Below, one piece after another: positions 51,238-59,155 of a stretch of DNA of 61,097 nt. Below the pieces are notes generated by a model. That model did no database searches. It was given only the letters and a program-made list of their open reading frames with translations, and was not told where the DNA came from. Position numbers and translations under genes: made by a program. The DNA comes from Acidobacteriota bacterium (GTDB lineage Bacteria; Acidobacteriota; Vicinamibacteria; Vicinamibacterales; UBA2999): positions 1-61,097 of the forward strand of contig JAGNJW010000031.1 in assembly GCA_018000455.1 (NCBI GenBank). The letters run 5' to 3'. Position 1 is the first letter of the stretch. Every line of letters begins with the position of its first letter.

Positions 51238-52089
51238 TCAGTCGTCCGATCCACCGACACCCGCGTCGGCCATCCGGCCGCTCCAGGCCGCTGCCAGACG
51301 TCCCGCATCGACGGGCCGGCCGAATTCCCGTGCCTCGAAGTGCAGATGTGCGCCAGTCGCCCGGCCACTGTTACCTGAACGTGCAATCGGCTGACCAGCA
51401 TCGACCGTGTCACCCGGGGCCACCGCGACGGTCGACAGGTGGGCGTACAACGTCTCACGACCGCCGCCATGGTCGACCACGACCGTCAATCCGTAGCCAC
51501 TGCGCTCGCCGGCCGAACGGACGACACCTCCACCGAATGCCCGCACTTCGGTGCCGTAGGCCGCAGCCAGGTCGATCCCCTTGTGGAAGGTTGCCCGGCC
51601 TGAGAACGGGTCGCTGCGCCAGCCGTAGCCCGACGAGACGGCCACGGCCTCAGGCACGACCGCCGCCGGACCACCGCCGGTGGGGACGGCGACGGCCGGC
51701 GACGGGCCGTGCAGGAGCGCCCCGGCGGAGGGGACGCCGTGGCGGACGGACTCGGCGGGGGCGGGGCTCACCGCCGATGTGCTGTCGGCGGCCGGTTGGG
51801 TCTTGCGTAGCAAGGCGGCGGCGAGCATCTCGCCCAAGCCCAACCCGCCGGCCCGGCTCAGGGCGAGGCCGAATTCCCCCTGCATGGTGTCGGTCATGGT
51901 CGAGGCGCCAAGGCCGAAGCCGGCCTCCTCGTCCTCGTCCCCGGCGCGGATGTCGCGCAGCATCTCGCTGAGCAACATCCCCTCGAACTGCTCCACGAGC
52001 GTCAGCACCTGCAGCCGCTCGGCCTCGGCGGCCGTCCGGGGCATCGGCGCTTGCGTTTGTGCGATCGGCGAATCGAATGTCGTCTTCAT
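51238..52089 (-). CDS. FlgJ rod-capping domain fused to an M23 peptidase
   Basis: The 283-residue protein has an N-terminal FlgJ-like rod-binding domain (about 20-95: TLVEQFEGMLLSEMLRDIR, STMTDTMQGEFGLALSRAGGLGLGEML seen as pieces), a Pro/Ala-rich linker (about 95-145), and a C-terminal M23/LytM metallopeptidase domain (about 148-270). The zinc ligands are seen in HKGIDLAA and HLHFE, so the peptidase is probably active. In enteric bacteria the second half of FlgJ is a glucosaminidase. Here a peptide-cleaving enzyme takes its place. It should open the cell wall for the rod. The start is 36 bases after the flgI stop. Confidence 0.9.
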   Translation of the reverse strand: MKTTFDSPIAQTQAPMPRTAAEAERLQVLTLVEQFEGMLLSEMLRDIRAGDEDEEAGFGLGASTMTDTMQGEFGLALSRAGGLGLGEMLAAALLRKTQPAADSTSAVSPAPAESVRHGVPSAGALLHGPSPAVAVPTGGGPAAVVPEAVAVSSGYGWRSDPFSGRATFHKGIDLAAAYGTEVRAFGGGVVRSAGERSGYGLTVVVDHGGGRETLYAHLSTVAVAPGDTVDAGQPIARSGNSGRATGAHLHFEAREFGRPVDAGRLAAAWSGRMADAGVGGSDD

Positions 52090-52125
52090 GGCCGCAAACC
52101 GTTCCCTGCTCCCTGTTCCCTGCTC

Positions 52126-53247
52126 CTAGATGATCACGATCTCGGCGTGCAGCGCCCCGGCGGCCTTGAGCGCCTGCATGATGGCGATGATGTCGCGCGG
52201 CGTCGCGCCGAGCGAGTTGAGCGCCCGCACGACGGCCTCGAGCGTGGTGCCCTCTTCGAGCGAGACGAGGCGGGCGGTGCCCTCCCGCACATCGACCTGG
52301 GTGTTCGGCACAACCACCGTATCGCCCGTGCGCGACAGGGCACTCGGCTGCGAGACCTCGAACTTCGTGCTGATGCGCACCGAGAGGTTGCCGTGCGCGA
52401 CCGCGGCGGCCGCGATGCGCACGTTGGCGCCGACGACGATCGTGCCCGACCGCTCGTTGATGACCACGCGCGCCGGCGTGTCCGAGACGACGGTGAGGGC
52501 TTCGAGCCGCGCCATCAGGTTCGGGAGCGAGTCGCGGTACTCGGCCGGCACGGCGACGGCCACGGTGCCGGGATCGAGCACCTTGGCCCGGCCCTCGCCG
52601 AGATCGGCGTTGATGGCGGTCGCCACCCTGACGGCGGTGGCGAAATCGGGCTCGTGGAGCGACAGCGGCACGACATCGGCGGCCCCCATCGTCGCGCCGC
52701 TGCCCTGCTGGACGAGCGCGCCGTTCGGCACTCGCCCAACGGTCAGGTGGTTCACGGCCACCGAGTTGCCGCCGGCGCCGCCGCCGAAGCCGCCGATCGA
52801 GAGTGGGCCCTGCGCCAGCGCGAACACCTGACCGTTCGGTCCGCGCAGCGCCGTCGCCAGCAGCGTCCCGCCCTGCAGGCTGCGGGCATCTCCGATCGAC
52901 GAGGCGGTGACGTCGAGTCGCACGCCTTGCCGCGCGTAGACCGGCAGGCTCGCCGTGACGAGTACCGCGGCGATGTTTTCGACTTTGACTTCGCCCGGAC
53001 GCACCGACACGCCGAGCTGCTGCAGGATGTTGGCCAGCGACTGGGTCGAGAAGATGGTCTGCCGGCGATCGCCGGTCTTGTTGAGACCCACGATCAGCCC
53101 GTAGCCCATCAGCGGCAGGGACTCGGGCCCTTGCATCGACACGACGTCCTTGAGCCGGACGGTGGTGTCGGCGTGGAGTGCGGGTGTCGCCAGCGCGACG
53201 AGGAGCGCGGTCGCGGCGAGCCGGGCGGCGGGACGGATGACAGCCAT
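52126..53247 (-). CDS. flgI: Flagellar P-ring protein FlgI
   Basis: From the ATG at 53247 the protein has 373 residues. The signal peptide runs to about 26 (ATALLVALATPALHA-D). Family pieces are VRLKDVVSMQGPESLPLMGYG, LIVGLNKTGDRRQTIFSTQSLANILQQLGV (in parts), INERSGTIVVGANVRI and RDIIAIMQALKAAGALHAEI. FlgI forms the ring in the peptidoglycan around the rod, with FlgA as its chaperone. The start is two bases after the flgH stop. A longer frame to 53958 overlaps flgH and is not used. Confidence 0.95.
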   Translation of the reverse strand: MAVIRPAARLAATALLVALATPALHADTTVRLKDVVSMQGPESLPLMGYGLIVGLNKTGDRRQTIFSTQSLANILQQLGVSVRPGEVKVENIAAVLVTASLPVYARQGVRLDVTASSIGDARSLQGGTLLATALRGPNGQVFALAQGPLSIGGFGGGAGGNSVAVNHLTVGRVPNGALVQQGSGATMGAADVVPLSLHEPDFATAVRVATAINADLGEGRAKVLDPGTVAVAVPAEYRDSLPNLMARLEALTVVSDTPARVVINERSGTIVVGANVRIAAAAVAHGNLSVRISTKFEVSQPSALSRTGDTVVVPNTQVDVREGTARLVSLEEGTTLEAVVRALNSLGATPRDIIAIMQALKAAGALHAEIVII

Positions 53248-53249
53248 GA

Positions 53250-53975
53250 TCAGAACACCTTGTTGAGAATCCGTACCAGCCAGCCAGGCGACAGACTGCC
53301 CTTGGTCAGGCCGCGGCCGAAGTAGCGGATGCTCAGTTGTCCGAGCGACCCGGAGGCGACGACGTTGCCGGGCCCGATATCGACGACCCGGGCAACGCCG
53401 GTGAGCACGACGACCTGGCGGTCGCCGTTGATCTCGATCTCGCGCACACCCTCGACCAGGAGGTCGCCGTTGGGCATCACCTCGGCGACGCGCGCGCTGA
53501 TGGTGGCAGTGAGCGCGCTGGCGCGCGCGGTCGATCCGCTGCCGCTGAAGTCGGTATTGCTGCCACTGCTGGCCAGATCGCCCAGGCCGACGCCTGCCGG
53601 GATCTTGCTCTGCAGGCCGAAGAGCGTCGAGATGCCGACGCCGGTGGATGTCGACTTGCCGATCGAGGCGTCGGCCGTGCCGGTGGCGGCAATGACCTCT
53701 TCGACCCGCACCGTGACGATGTCGTTGACGCGCCTGGCGCGCAGGTCGAGCGCGAGCCCCTGCATCCAGGCGTTCGGGTCGGCGACGGGCAGCGACCGCG
53801 CCTGGTCGAGATAGCGCGCCAGCGCCTTGTCCTGCGCGTCGGGCGGCGGCGCCGGCGCTTCGATCTTCTTCGCTTTCGTCGAAGCGCCTTGGGCCGGCGC
53901 CAGCGCCGGCGCGGCCACCAGTAGAGCGAGCGTCACGGCGGCCGTTCGGCGCCAGCACATGCGGTTATCGGTCAT
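53250..53975 (-). CDS. flgH: Flagellar L-ring protein FlgH, without a visible lipobox
   Basis: The 241-residue protein has a signal sequence (hydrophobic about 12-27, LALLVAAPALAPAQG) and the FlgH core: DLRARRVNDIVTVRVEEV, VMPNGDLLVEGVREIEINGDRQVVVLTGVARVVDIGPGN (in parts) and SIRYFGRGL. FlgH forms the L-ring in the outer membrane. Most FlgH are lipoproteins with a Cys after the signal. Here no Cys lies at the cleavage region (the only early Cys is residue 7). It overlaps flgA by 11 bases. Confidence 0.92.
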   Translation of the reverse strand: MTDNRMCWRRTAAVTLALLVAAPALAPAQGASTKAKKIEAPAPPPDAQDKALARYLDQARSLPVADPNAWMQGLALDLRARRVNDIVTVRVEEVIAATGTADASIGKSTSTGVGISTLFGLQSKIPAGVGLGDLASSGSNTDFSGSGSTARASALTATISARVAEVMPNGDLLVEGVREIEINGDRQVVVLTGVARVVDIGPGNVVASGSLGQLSIRYFGRGLTKGSLSPGWLVRILNKVF

Positions 53976-54657
53976 GACTGATCTCCACCTCGGCCCGCCC
54001 TACGACGCGGGCCCGGAACGTTCGGCGGCTCTCGGGGTGCACGACGCGCACCCGATCGCCGATGCGGCCGGAATCGACCGCCACTAGAGCCGCGCGCACT
54101 TCGATGCCGCCCTCGCGCACGACGCCGACCACGTCGTCACCGGCGGTGACGGCCGGCGTCGGCGCCACGACCCGCGTCGTCAGGCAGGTATCGGCCACCA
54201 GATCCTGTACGGCACGTGCCTCCAGCACCTCGTCTTCGATGGGAAACGGCTTGAGCGCACCGCGCATGAGCCGATGCCGCGCTCGTGCCACGTCACCGGC
54301 GCCGAGTCGGGCGCCCCGACCGACGGCCCGTGTCGTATGCCAGTGGTCGACGCTGACTTCGAGGCGGACGGATACATGCGACACGGCCGCCAGCACCGTC
54401 GCCCCACCGCGCACGACCGGCGCCCTGAGCGCCAGGCGCAGTGGCGTGCCGAGCATCGCCCCGGGTTCGAGCACCGCGTCGCTCACCGCCTCGACCGCCG
54501 GTGCCGGCGGCTTCAGCACGGCCACGGCCACGTCGGCGTCGGCGCCCATGCGCGCTCTGACCGCCGCCACGACGGCCGCGTGCGTCGCCGGGCTGAGGGG
54601 CTCGCCAGCGGGCGGCGCCGCAGCGGCAAGCGCGAGGAGGAGGCCAAGGCGCATCAT
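53965..54657 (-). CDS. flgA: Flagella basal-body P-ring formation protein FlgA
   Basis: The 230-residue protein has a signal peptide (MMRLGLLLALAAAAPPAG) and a C-terminal SAF/ChapFlgA part (about 100-225): RGARLGAGDVARARHRLMRG, TTRVVAPTPAVTAGDDVVGVVREG and DSGRIGDRVRVVHPES. FlgA is the periplasmic chaperone for FlgI polymerisation. It overlaps flgG by four bases (ATGA) and flgH by 11. Confidence 0.9.
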   Translation of the reverse strand: MMRLGLLLALAAAAPPAGEPLSPATHAAVVAAVRARMGADADVAVAVLKPPAPAVEAVSDAVLEPGAMLGTPLRLALRAPVVRGGATVLAAVSHVSVRLEVSVDHWHTTRAVGRGARLGAGDVARARHRLMRGALKPFPIEDEVLEARAVQDLVADTCLTTRVVAPTPAVTAGDDVVGVVREGGIEVRAALVAVDSGRIGDRVRVVHPESRRTFRARVVGRAEVEISHDR

Positions 54658-55439
54658 CGGACGAGGTTGTTGACCTGGGCCAGCATTTCATCGGCCGCCT
54701 TGATGACCTTCGAACTCGCCTCATAGGCGCGCTGCCCGAGAATCATGTTGACCATTTCCTCGACCACGCTCACGTTCGAGTCTTCGAGGTAACCCTGCAC
54801 GAGCGTGCCACGCTGTTCGGTACCGGCAGGACCGGTCTGCGGCTCGCCCGAGGCGCTCGTCACCTGGAACAGGTTGCCGCCCATCGGCGTCAGGCCGGCG
54901 GGGTTCTGGAAGGTGGCCAGCTCGATGACACCGAGCTGCTGCGCCGCGCTCTGACCTGGGATGGTCGCCGACACGACGCCGTCGCGCGTCACGGTGACCG
55001 AGGTGGCGTTCTCGGGGATCGAGATCTGCGGCTCGAGCGCGTAGCCGTCGGCCGTCACGACCAGCCCCTGTCCGTCGCGGTGCAACGCGCCGGCGCGTGA
55101 GTAGGCCGTCGTGCCGTCGGGCCGGTTGATCTGGAAGAAGCCATCGCCCTGGATGGCGAGATCGAGCGGGCTGCCGGTGGCGCGGAAACTGCCGCTCGTG
55201 AAGTCGCGCGAGGTCGCCACGACCCGCGTGCCGAGGCCAACCTCGAGTCCGGTCGGCGAATCGCCGGTCGAGGTGGCAGCGCCGGGCACCCGCGTGTGCT
55301 GGTAGAACAGGTCTTCGAACTCCACGTGGCTCTTCTTGTAGCCGGCGGTGTTCACGTTGGCGAGATTGTGCGCGACATTGTCGATGCTCGCCTGCTGGGC
55401 GTTCATGCCGCTGGCAGCGGTGTACAGGGCGCGAATCAT
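54654..55439 (-). CDS. flgG: Flagellar distal rod protein FlgG
   Basis: From the ATG at 55439 the protein has 261 residues, the normal FlgG length. The N-terminus MIRALYTAASGMNAQQASID with NVAHNLANVNTAGYKKS is the rod/hook signature, and the C-terminus SNVSVVEEMVNMILGQRAYE and SKVIKAADEMLAQVNNLVR is diagnostic. FlgG forms the distal rod. The upstream in-frame extension to 55493 overlaps the flgF end and is not used. Confidence 0.96.
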   Translation of the reverse strand: MIRALYTAASGMNAQQASIDNVAHNLANVNTAGYKKSHVEFEDLFYQHTRVPGAATSTGDSPTGLEVGLGTRVVATSRDFTSGSFRATGSPLDLAIQGDGFFQINRPDGTTAYSRAGALHRDGQGLVVTADGYALEPQISIPENATSVTVTRDGVVSATIPGQSAAQQLGVIELATFQNPAGLTPMGGNLFQVTSASGEPQTGPAGTEQRGTLVQGYLEDSNVSVVEEMVNMILGQRAYEASSKVIKAADEMLAQVNNLVR

Positions 55440-55458
55440 GGCTACTCCTCGAAGGCGC

Positions 55459-56175
55459 TTAGCGGCGGCCGAACGTGTCGATGGCGCGGCCATCGACGTC
55501 GTTCATCAGCACGGACACGGCCTTCTGCAAGGCCTGGAAACTACGGTTGACCGAGGTGAGCTCGACGACGCGATCGATGACCGAGACGTTCGATTGCTCG
55601 AGCGATCCAGCGCGGATGGTCGGGGTGGCGACCGGTGTCGGCGTCTCGTCGCTGCGCAGCAGCGCGCCGCTCTCGCGGACGAGCGCGCCGGGATCGGCGA
55701 ACTGGACCACCGCCAGCCGGCCGACGACGGCGCCGTTACTCGTGACCGAGCCATCGGCATCGACGCTGAGAGCGCCCTCGCCCACCTCGATCGGTCCGTC
55801 CACGCCGCGCACGACGGCGCCGTCGGCGGTGATGAGCTGGCCCTCGGCGGTGCGGCTCAGGTGTCCGTTGCGCGTGTAGCGTGGACCGGCCGGCGTATCG
55901 ACGGCGAGGAACCCGTTCCCCTCGATGGCGACGTCGAGCGCGCGGCCGGTGGGCTCGATGGCGCCAGCCCGGGCATCGAGCCGGCGCGCGCCGAGCGACG
56001 AGTCGATGGCCGATTCGAGCGCGTTGTCGAAGGCCGGGCGCGGCACGTTGCGATGCCCGGTCCGCTCGCCCTTGTAGCCCGCCGTGCCGACGTTGGCCAG
56101 GTCGGAGGCCAGCCGATCGAGCTCGTCGAGCCTGGTGCGCATGCCGCTCAGGGCAACGTAGTGGCCGCCTGCCAT
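55459..56175 (-). CDS. flgF: Flagellar proximal rod protein FlgF
   Basis: From the ATG at 56175 the protein has 238 residues. It has the rod signature LASDLANVGTAGYKGER, a middle with LDVAIEGNGFLAVDTPAGPRYTRNGHL (in parts) and the C-terminal SNVSVIDRVVELTSVNRSFQ. It is slightly shorter than FlgG and precedes it by 19 bases, as usual for flgF-flgG. Its start lies inside the end of the MshEN-type gene (28-base overlap), so the two are likely coupled. Confidence 0.93.
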   Translation of the reverse strand: MAGGHYVALSGMRTRLDELDRLASDLANVGTAGYKGERTGHRNVPRPAFDNALESAIDSSLGARRLDARAGAIEPTGRALDVAIEGNGFLAVDTPAGPRYTRNGHLSRTAEGQLITADGAVVRGVDGPIEVGEGALSVDADGSVTSNGAVVGRLAVVQFADPGALVRESGALLRSDETPTPVATPTIRAGSLEQSNVSVIDRVVELTSVNRSFQALQKAVSVLMNDVDGRAIDTFGRR

Positions 56176-56999
56176 GGTCCTGCTCCTTCCGGGTGCGCCT
56201 CGGGCGCCCAATCCAGCAACAAGTCGAATCCGGCGCCGGCTCCCTGGAGCCGCATCCAGATGTAGTGACCCCAGCGGGCCTCGCTGACACGGGCGTCGCC
56301 GGCCGCCATCACCACCTGGGCCAGGCGGCGGGCCGCTTCGAGGGGATCCGTTTCACGCGCGAACCCCATCGCGATCTGCTCTGCCGATTCCCGCCCTTCG
56401 GACCGCACACCGTAGTGCTCGAGCAACTGCAGCCAGTCGTCGTCGCTCACGAGGAATGGTTCCGGTATCCAGCCCGTCTGCTTGCGGAAGACCGAGAGTG
56501 CCGTCCGCGGCACTGGGGCCGGAAAGGCGACGCGGATCCGGCCGGCCTCGGGGGCACTGACGGGCACGATCCTGAGCGCCTGGATGGCGTCGAGACTGAG
56601 CCCGCCCGGAGCGTCGTGCACGCGGGCGACGTCCACCGCCGCCAGGTAGCTGACGCCGGCCTGGTCGGCGAGTGCTCGCAGCAACGCCTGCGGTTCCACT
56701 GCCCCCATTGAGCGCAGCTGCTCACCCAGCCGCAGCCGGCTCTCGGCCTGTGCCGCCAGCGCGGCCGCGATCCGATCGGGCGGGCATGCCTGCTGGTGGC
56801 GCAGCAGGGCGCCAAGACGCAGACTCGGCCGCGCGCGGATCACCGTCGTGACGGGCACGCCGAGCAGCCGCTCGCGAATGACCTCTTCGACACACGCTTG
56901 CGAGCAGTGCCACTGGCCGTCGAGCCTCGCCCCGCGCGAGACGCCGACGCGCCACCACCGCGATTGACGGGCGCAGGCGTCAGATGCGCACGGCGGCAT
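56148..56999 (-). CDS. Standalone MshEN-type (probable c-di-GMP-binding) protein with an N-terminal Cys motif
   Basis: The 283-residue protein has a possible zinc-finger N-terminus (Cys4, Cys9, Cys32, Cys36, with HCSQAC), then a tandem MshEN module. Two 24-residue units run from Arg61 to Gln84 and from Arg90 to Gln113, separated by five residues. Both begin RLG and end in Gln, as in the known c-di-GMP-binding motif of the MshE/GspE N-terminal domain. The rest of that domain (about 114-200: ALADQAGVSYLAAVD, ALRIVPVSAPEAGRIRVAF, VSDDDWLQLLEHYG) follows, with no ATPase part, then a unique C-terminal 80 residues. It lies between a membrane protein gene and flgF, so it may couple c-di-GMP level to rod assembly or motor function. 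Confidence 0.8.
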   Translation of the reverse strand: MPPCASDACARQSRWWRVGVSRGARLDGQWHCSQACVEEVIRERLLGVPVTTVIRARPSLRLGALLRHQQACPPDRIAAALAAQAESRLRLGEQLRSMGAVEPQALLRALADQAGVSYLAAVDVARVHDAPGGLSLDAIQALRIVPVSAPEAGRIRVAFPAPVPRTALSVFRKQTGWIPEPFLVSDDDWLQLLEHYGVRSEGRESAEQIAMGFARETDPLEAARRLAQVVMAAGDARVSEARWGHYIWMRLQGAGAGFDLLLDWAPEAHPEGAGPWQAATTLP

Positions 57000-57471
57000 G
57001 CTGAGCCCCTTGTGGACGGCCGACTCTCGAGAGCGCGTTCATCCAGCGCTCGAGATCGTCGAGCACGCCGGGATCATCGGCGGCGCCAGGGCCAGCGTCG
57101 CGCACCGTGGGCTCGGCGGCCGCCTGCAACCCGAGGTGCAGGCGCACCTCGCTCTCAGACAGCCACTCGGCCGAGGCGATGTCCTCGACGGCCCGTCCCT
57201 GGCGCACGGCGGCGGCGATTCGCCGCGTGGTCTCACGGCGTGTCGACCCGGCGGCGAGCGGCCGCGCGCCGAGGCGCTCGAGCTCCGAGGCCACATTGAC
57301 GAATCCTTCCTCGGCGGTGTTGGTGAGCAGCTCGAGCGCGGCGGTGAGCTGCGCGACGCGCGTGCTGGCGTCGGCGGTGGCGCGCGTCGAGCGCGCAAGC
57401 TTCCACAGCAGCACCAGCTGCACGAGGAACAGGACGGCGAGGCCAGCGGCCGCGGCGAGCATCGGTGTCAT
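56980..57471 (-). CDS. Membrane-anchored coiled-coil protein (DUF2802-like)
   Basis: The 163-residue protein has one N-terminal transmembrane helix (MTPMLAAAAGLAVLFLVQLV and following), a charged helical part (25-75) likely forming a coiled coil, and a C-terminal helix-turn-helix-like stretch (about 80-115, IAAAVRQGRAVEDIASAEWL then SESEVRLHLGL). This resembles DUF2802 proteins found beside flagellar and chemotaxis genes in other bacteria. Function is unknown. It overlaps fliN by four bases and the MshEN-type gene by 20. Confidence 0.65.
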   Translation of the reverse strand: MTPMLAAAAGLAVLFLVQLVLLWKLARSTRATADASTRVAQLTAALELLTNTAEEGFVNVASELERLGARPLAAGSTRRETTRRIAAAVRQGRAVEDIASAEWLSESEVRLHLGLQAAAEPTVRDAGPGAADDPGVLDDLERWMNALSRVGRPQGAQHAAVRI

Positions 57472-58214
57472 AGCTGTATCGCTTTCAGTCGGTCGTCAGG
57501 GCTGACAAGACTGGTGATCCGGACGCCGTAGTTGCCCTTGACCACCACCACTTCGCCCTCGGCGATGACCTGGCCGCCGACGAGCAGTTGGACGGGCGCC
57601 TCGGGCGAGCGTCCCATGTCGACCATCGAGCCCGGCCCGAGCTGCGCCAGCGCCCGCAGGGGCATCTCGGTGCGGGCGAAGCGCGCCACGAGCGGCAGGT
57701 CGACCTCGAGGATCGATGCGAGATTGCCGGGATACGCGGCCGGCCGGTCGCCGTCGGAGGACGACGGCGCCACGCGCACGTCTCGCACGTCACCCGTGAC
57801 GGCGACGACGCCGAACGCCAGCGCGCCATCCATCCACGCCTCACCGGCCGCCGCCGGTGCGGCGGCCGCCGTCGGCGACCCGGCGACGAGGGTGAGTCCG
57901 TGACGGTCGGCGGCCACCGCGGCGGCGGCCTGGGCCCAGAGCTGCCGCAGCATGTCGGCGACCACGGTCGGCTCCGGCTCCTCGTCGAGGCCGAGCATCG
58001 CGTTGGCCAGCGCCAGCGCGCCCGCCTGTTCGAACCACACCGTGAGCGTGCCCTGCTGCACTCCCGACACCGCAACCGGGGTGCTCCAGCCGGCGCCGGC
58101 GGCCTCGGCGGCCGGGCCCGACGTGAGCGGACGCTCGATCGCCGTCTCGACGGCCGCCCGGCACTGGGCGGCGAGCGCGGCACGGAGGCCGTCGGCGGAC
58201 ACGTGGCTGGTCAT
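57468..58214 (-). CDS. fliN: Flagellar motor switch protein FliN (FliY-like length)
   Basis: The 248-residue protein has a C-terminal SpoA/FliN domain (about 165-245): SILEVDLPLVARFARTEMPL, LGPGSMVDMGRSPEAPVQLLVGGQVIAEGEVVVVKGNYGVRI (in parts) and TSLVSPDDRLKAI. The N-terminal 120 residues resemble the CheC/FliY-type middle domain (GWSTPVAVSGVQQGTLTVWF, ALANAMLG). It forms the base of the C-ring with FliM. It lacks an EIDALL-type CheY-binding peptide at the N-terminus. The ATG overlaps the fliM stop by four bases. Confidence 0.9.
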   Translation of the reverse strand: MTSHVSADGLRAALAAQCRAAVETAIERPLTSGPAAEAAGAGWSTPVAVSGVQQGTLTVWFEQAGALALANAMLGLDEEPEPTVVADMLRQLWAQAAAAVAADRHGLTLVAGSPTAAAAPAAAGEAWMDGALAFGVVAVTGDVRDVRVAPSSSDGDRPAAYPGNLASILEVDLPLVARFARTEMPLRALAQLGPGSMVDMGRSPEAPVQLLVGGQVIAEGEVVVVKGNYGVRITSLVSPDDRLKAIQL

Positions 58215-59155
58215 GGCCGGGCCTCCGCCGCGCCGGCGCCGTCGCAGCGATGAGCCACCAGCAGGCTCGCCCGGTCGTCGTTGACGGCCGGCAGGCCACG
58301 GAACTTGAGCGTGTCACCGACGCGCACGTCGAGCGGCCGGCTGAGAGGCACGCCGAGCGACACGATGTCGCCCTGCCGCATCTCGATGACCTCGCGCGTC
58401 GTGCACTGCGTCTCGAGCACGACGCTGATCGGCATCGGCACCCGTGACAGGTTCTCGGTCAGCCAGGCGCGCTCGCGGTCGCTCAACTCGCGACGGTGAC
58501 GATCGACCGCCCCAGTGAAGTGCGTATCGGTCTTCTCGACGATGCTGGCCGGGAAGCACAGGTGCAGCGGGCCGCGGGCCTCGCCGATGCGCATGTCGAA
58601 GGCCAGCATCACCACGGTATCGTTCGGAGAGGCCACCTGCAGCATCTGCGGGCGCGTCTCGCGGCCCTTGATCCCGAAGGTCATCGGCAGCACGGGTCGC
58701 CAGACATCGGCCAGCGAATCGAGCATGAGCTTGACCACCGAGTCGACGACGTTCTGCTCGATGTCGGTGAGCGCGCGGTCGAGCGTGACGCCGCTGCTCT
58801 CGCCGCCGAGCATGCGCTCGATCATCGCGAAGGCCACGGCAGGATTGATGTCGAATCCAGCCACGTCGTCGAAGGGCGCCAGCGACACGGCATAGTAGGC
58901 CGACGGATCCGAGAGCTGCTTGAGGAACTCGGCGTAGGCGAACTGATCGACCGACAGCAACGTGAGTTCGGTCATCGAGCGCAGGTAGGCCGCCAGCGAC
59001 TGCGACACGTTGCGGGCGAAGCGCTCGTGCAGGAAGCGCAGGGCGTGAATCTGCTCCTTCGAGATGCGATCGGGGCGGCGGAAGTTGTAGCGCACCACCT
59101 CCCCGTCCGAGACCGACGGCTTCGGCGCCTGAGGCACGGCATCCTCGGAGGTCAT
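58211..59155 (-). CDS. fliM: Flagellar motor switch protein FliM, lacking the CheY-binding peptide
   Basis: The 314-residue protein shows the FliM core (about 30-225: LRFLHERFARNVSQSLAAYLRSMTEL in parts, FLKQLSDPSAYYAVSLAPF, INPAVAFAMIERMLGG) and a C-terminal SpoA-type domain (about 230-305: VLETQCTTREVIEMRQGDIVSLG in parts). FliM normally begins with a short LSQxEIDALL motif that binds phospho-CheY. Here the first 30 residues (MTSEDAVPQAPKPSVSDGEV) contain no such motif. The start is fixed by an ATGA overlap with the fliA stop. Confidence 0.93.
   Translation of the reverse strand: MTSEDAVPQAPKPSVSDGEVVRYNFRRPDRISKEQIHALRFLHERFARNVSQSLAAYLRSMTELTLLSVDQFAYAEFLKQLSDPSAYYAVSLAPFDDVAGFDINPAVAFAMIERMLGGESSGVTLDRALTDIEQNVVDSVVKLMLDSLADVWRPVLPMTFGIKGRETRPQMLQVASPNDTVVMLAFDMRIGEARGPLHLCFPASIVEKTDTHFTGAVDRHRRELSDRERAWLTENLSRVPMPISVVLETQCTTREVIEMRQGDIVSLGVPLSRPLDVRVGDTLKFRGLPAVNDDRASLLVAHRCDGAGAAEARP

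Noticed and set aside
52051..53325. A 424-codon plus-strand frame opposite flgI
   Set aside because: It is a shadow of a conserved flagellar gene, and its composition (Arg/His/Asp-rich) fits antisense frames in this genome.
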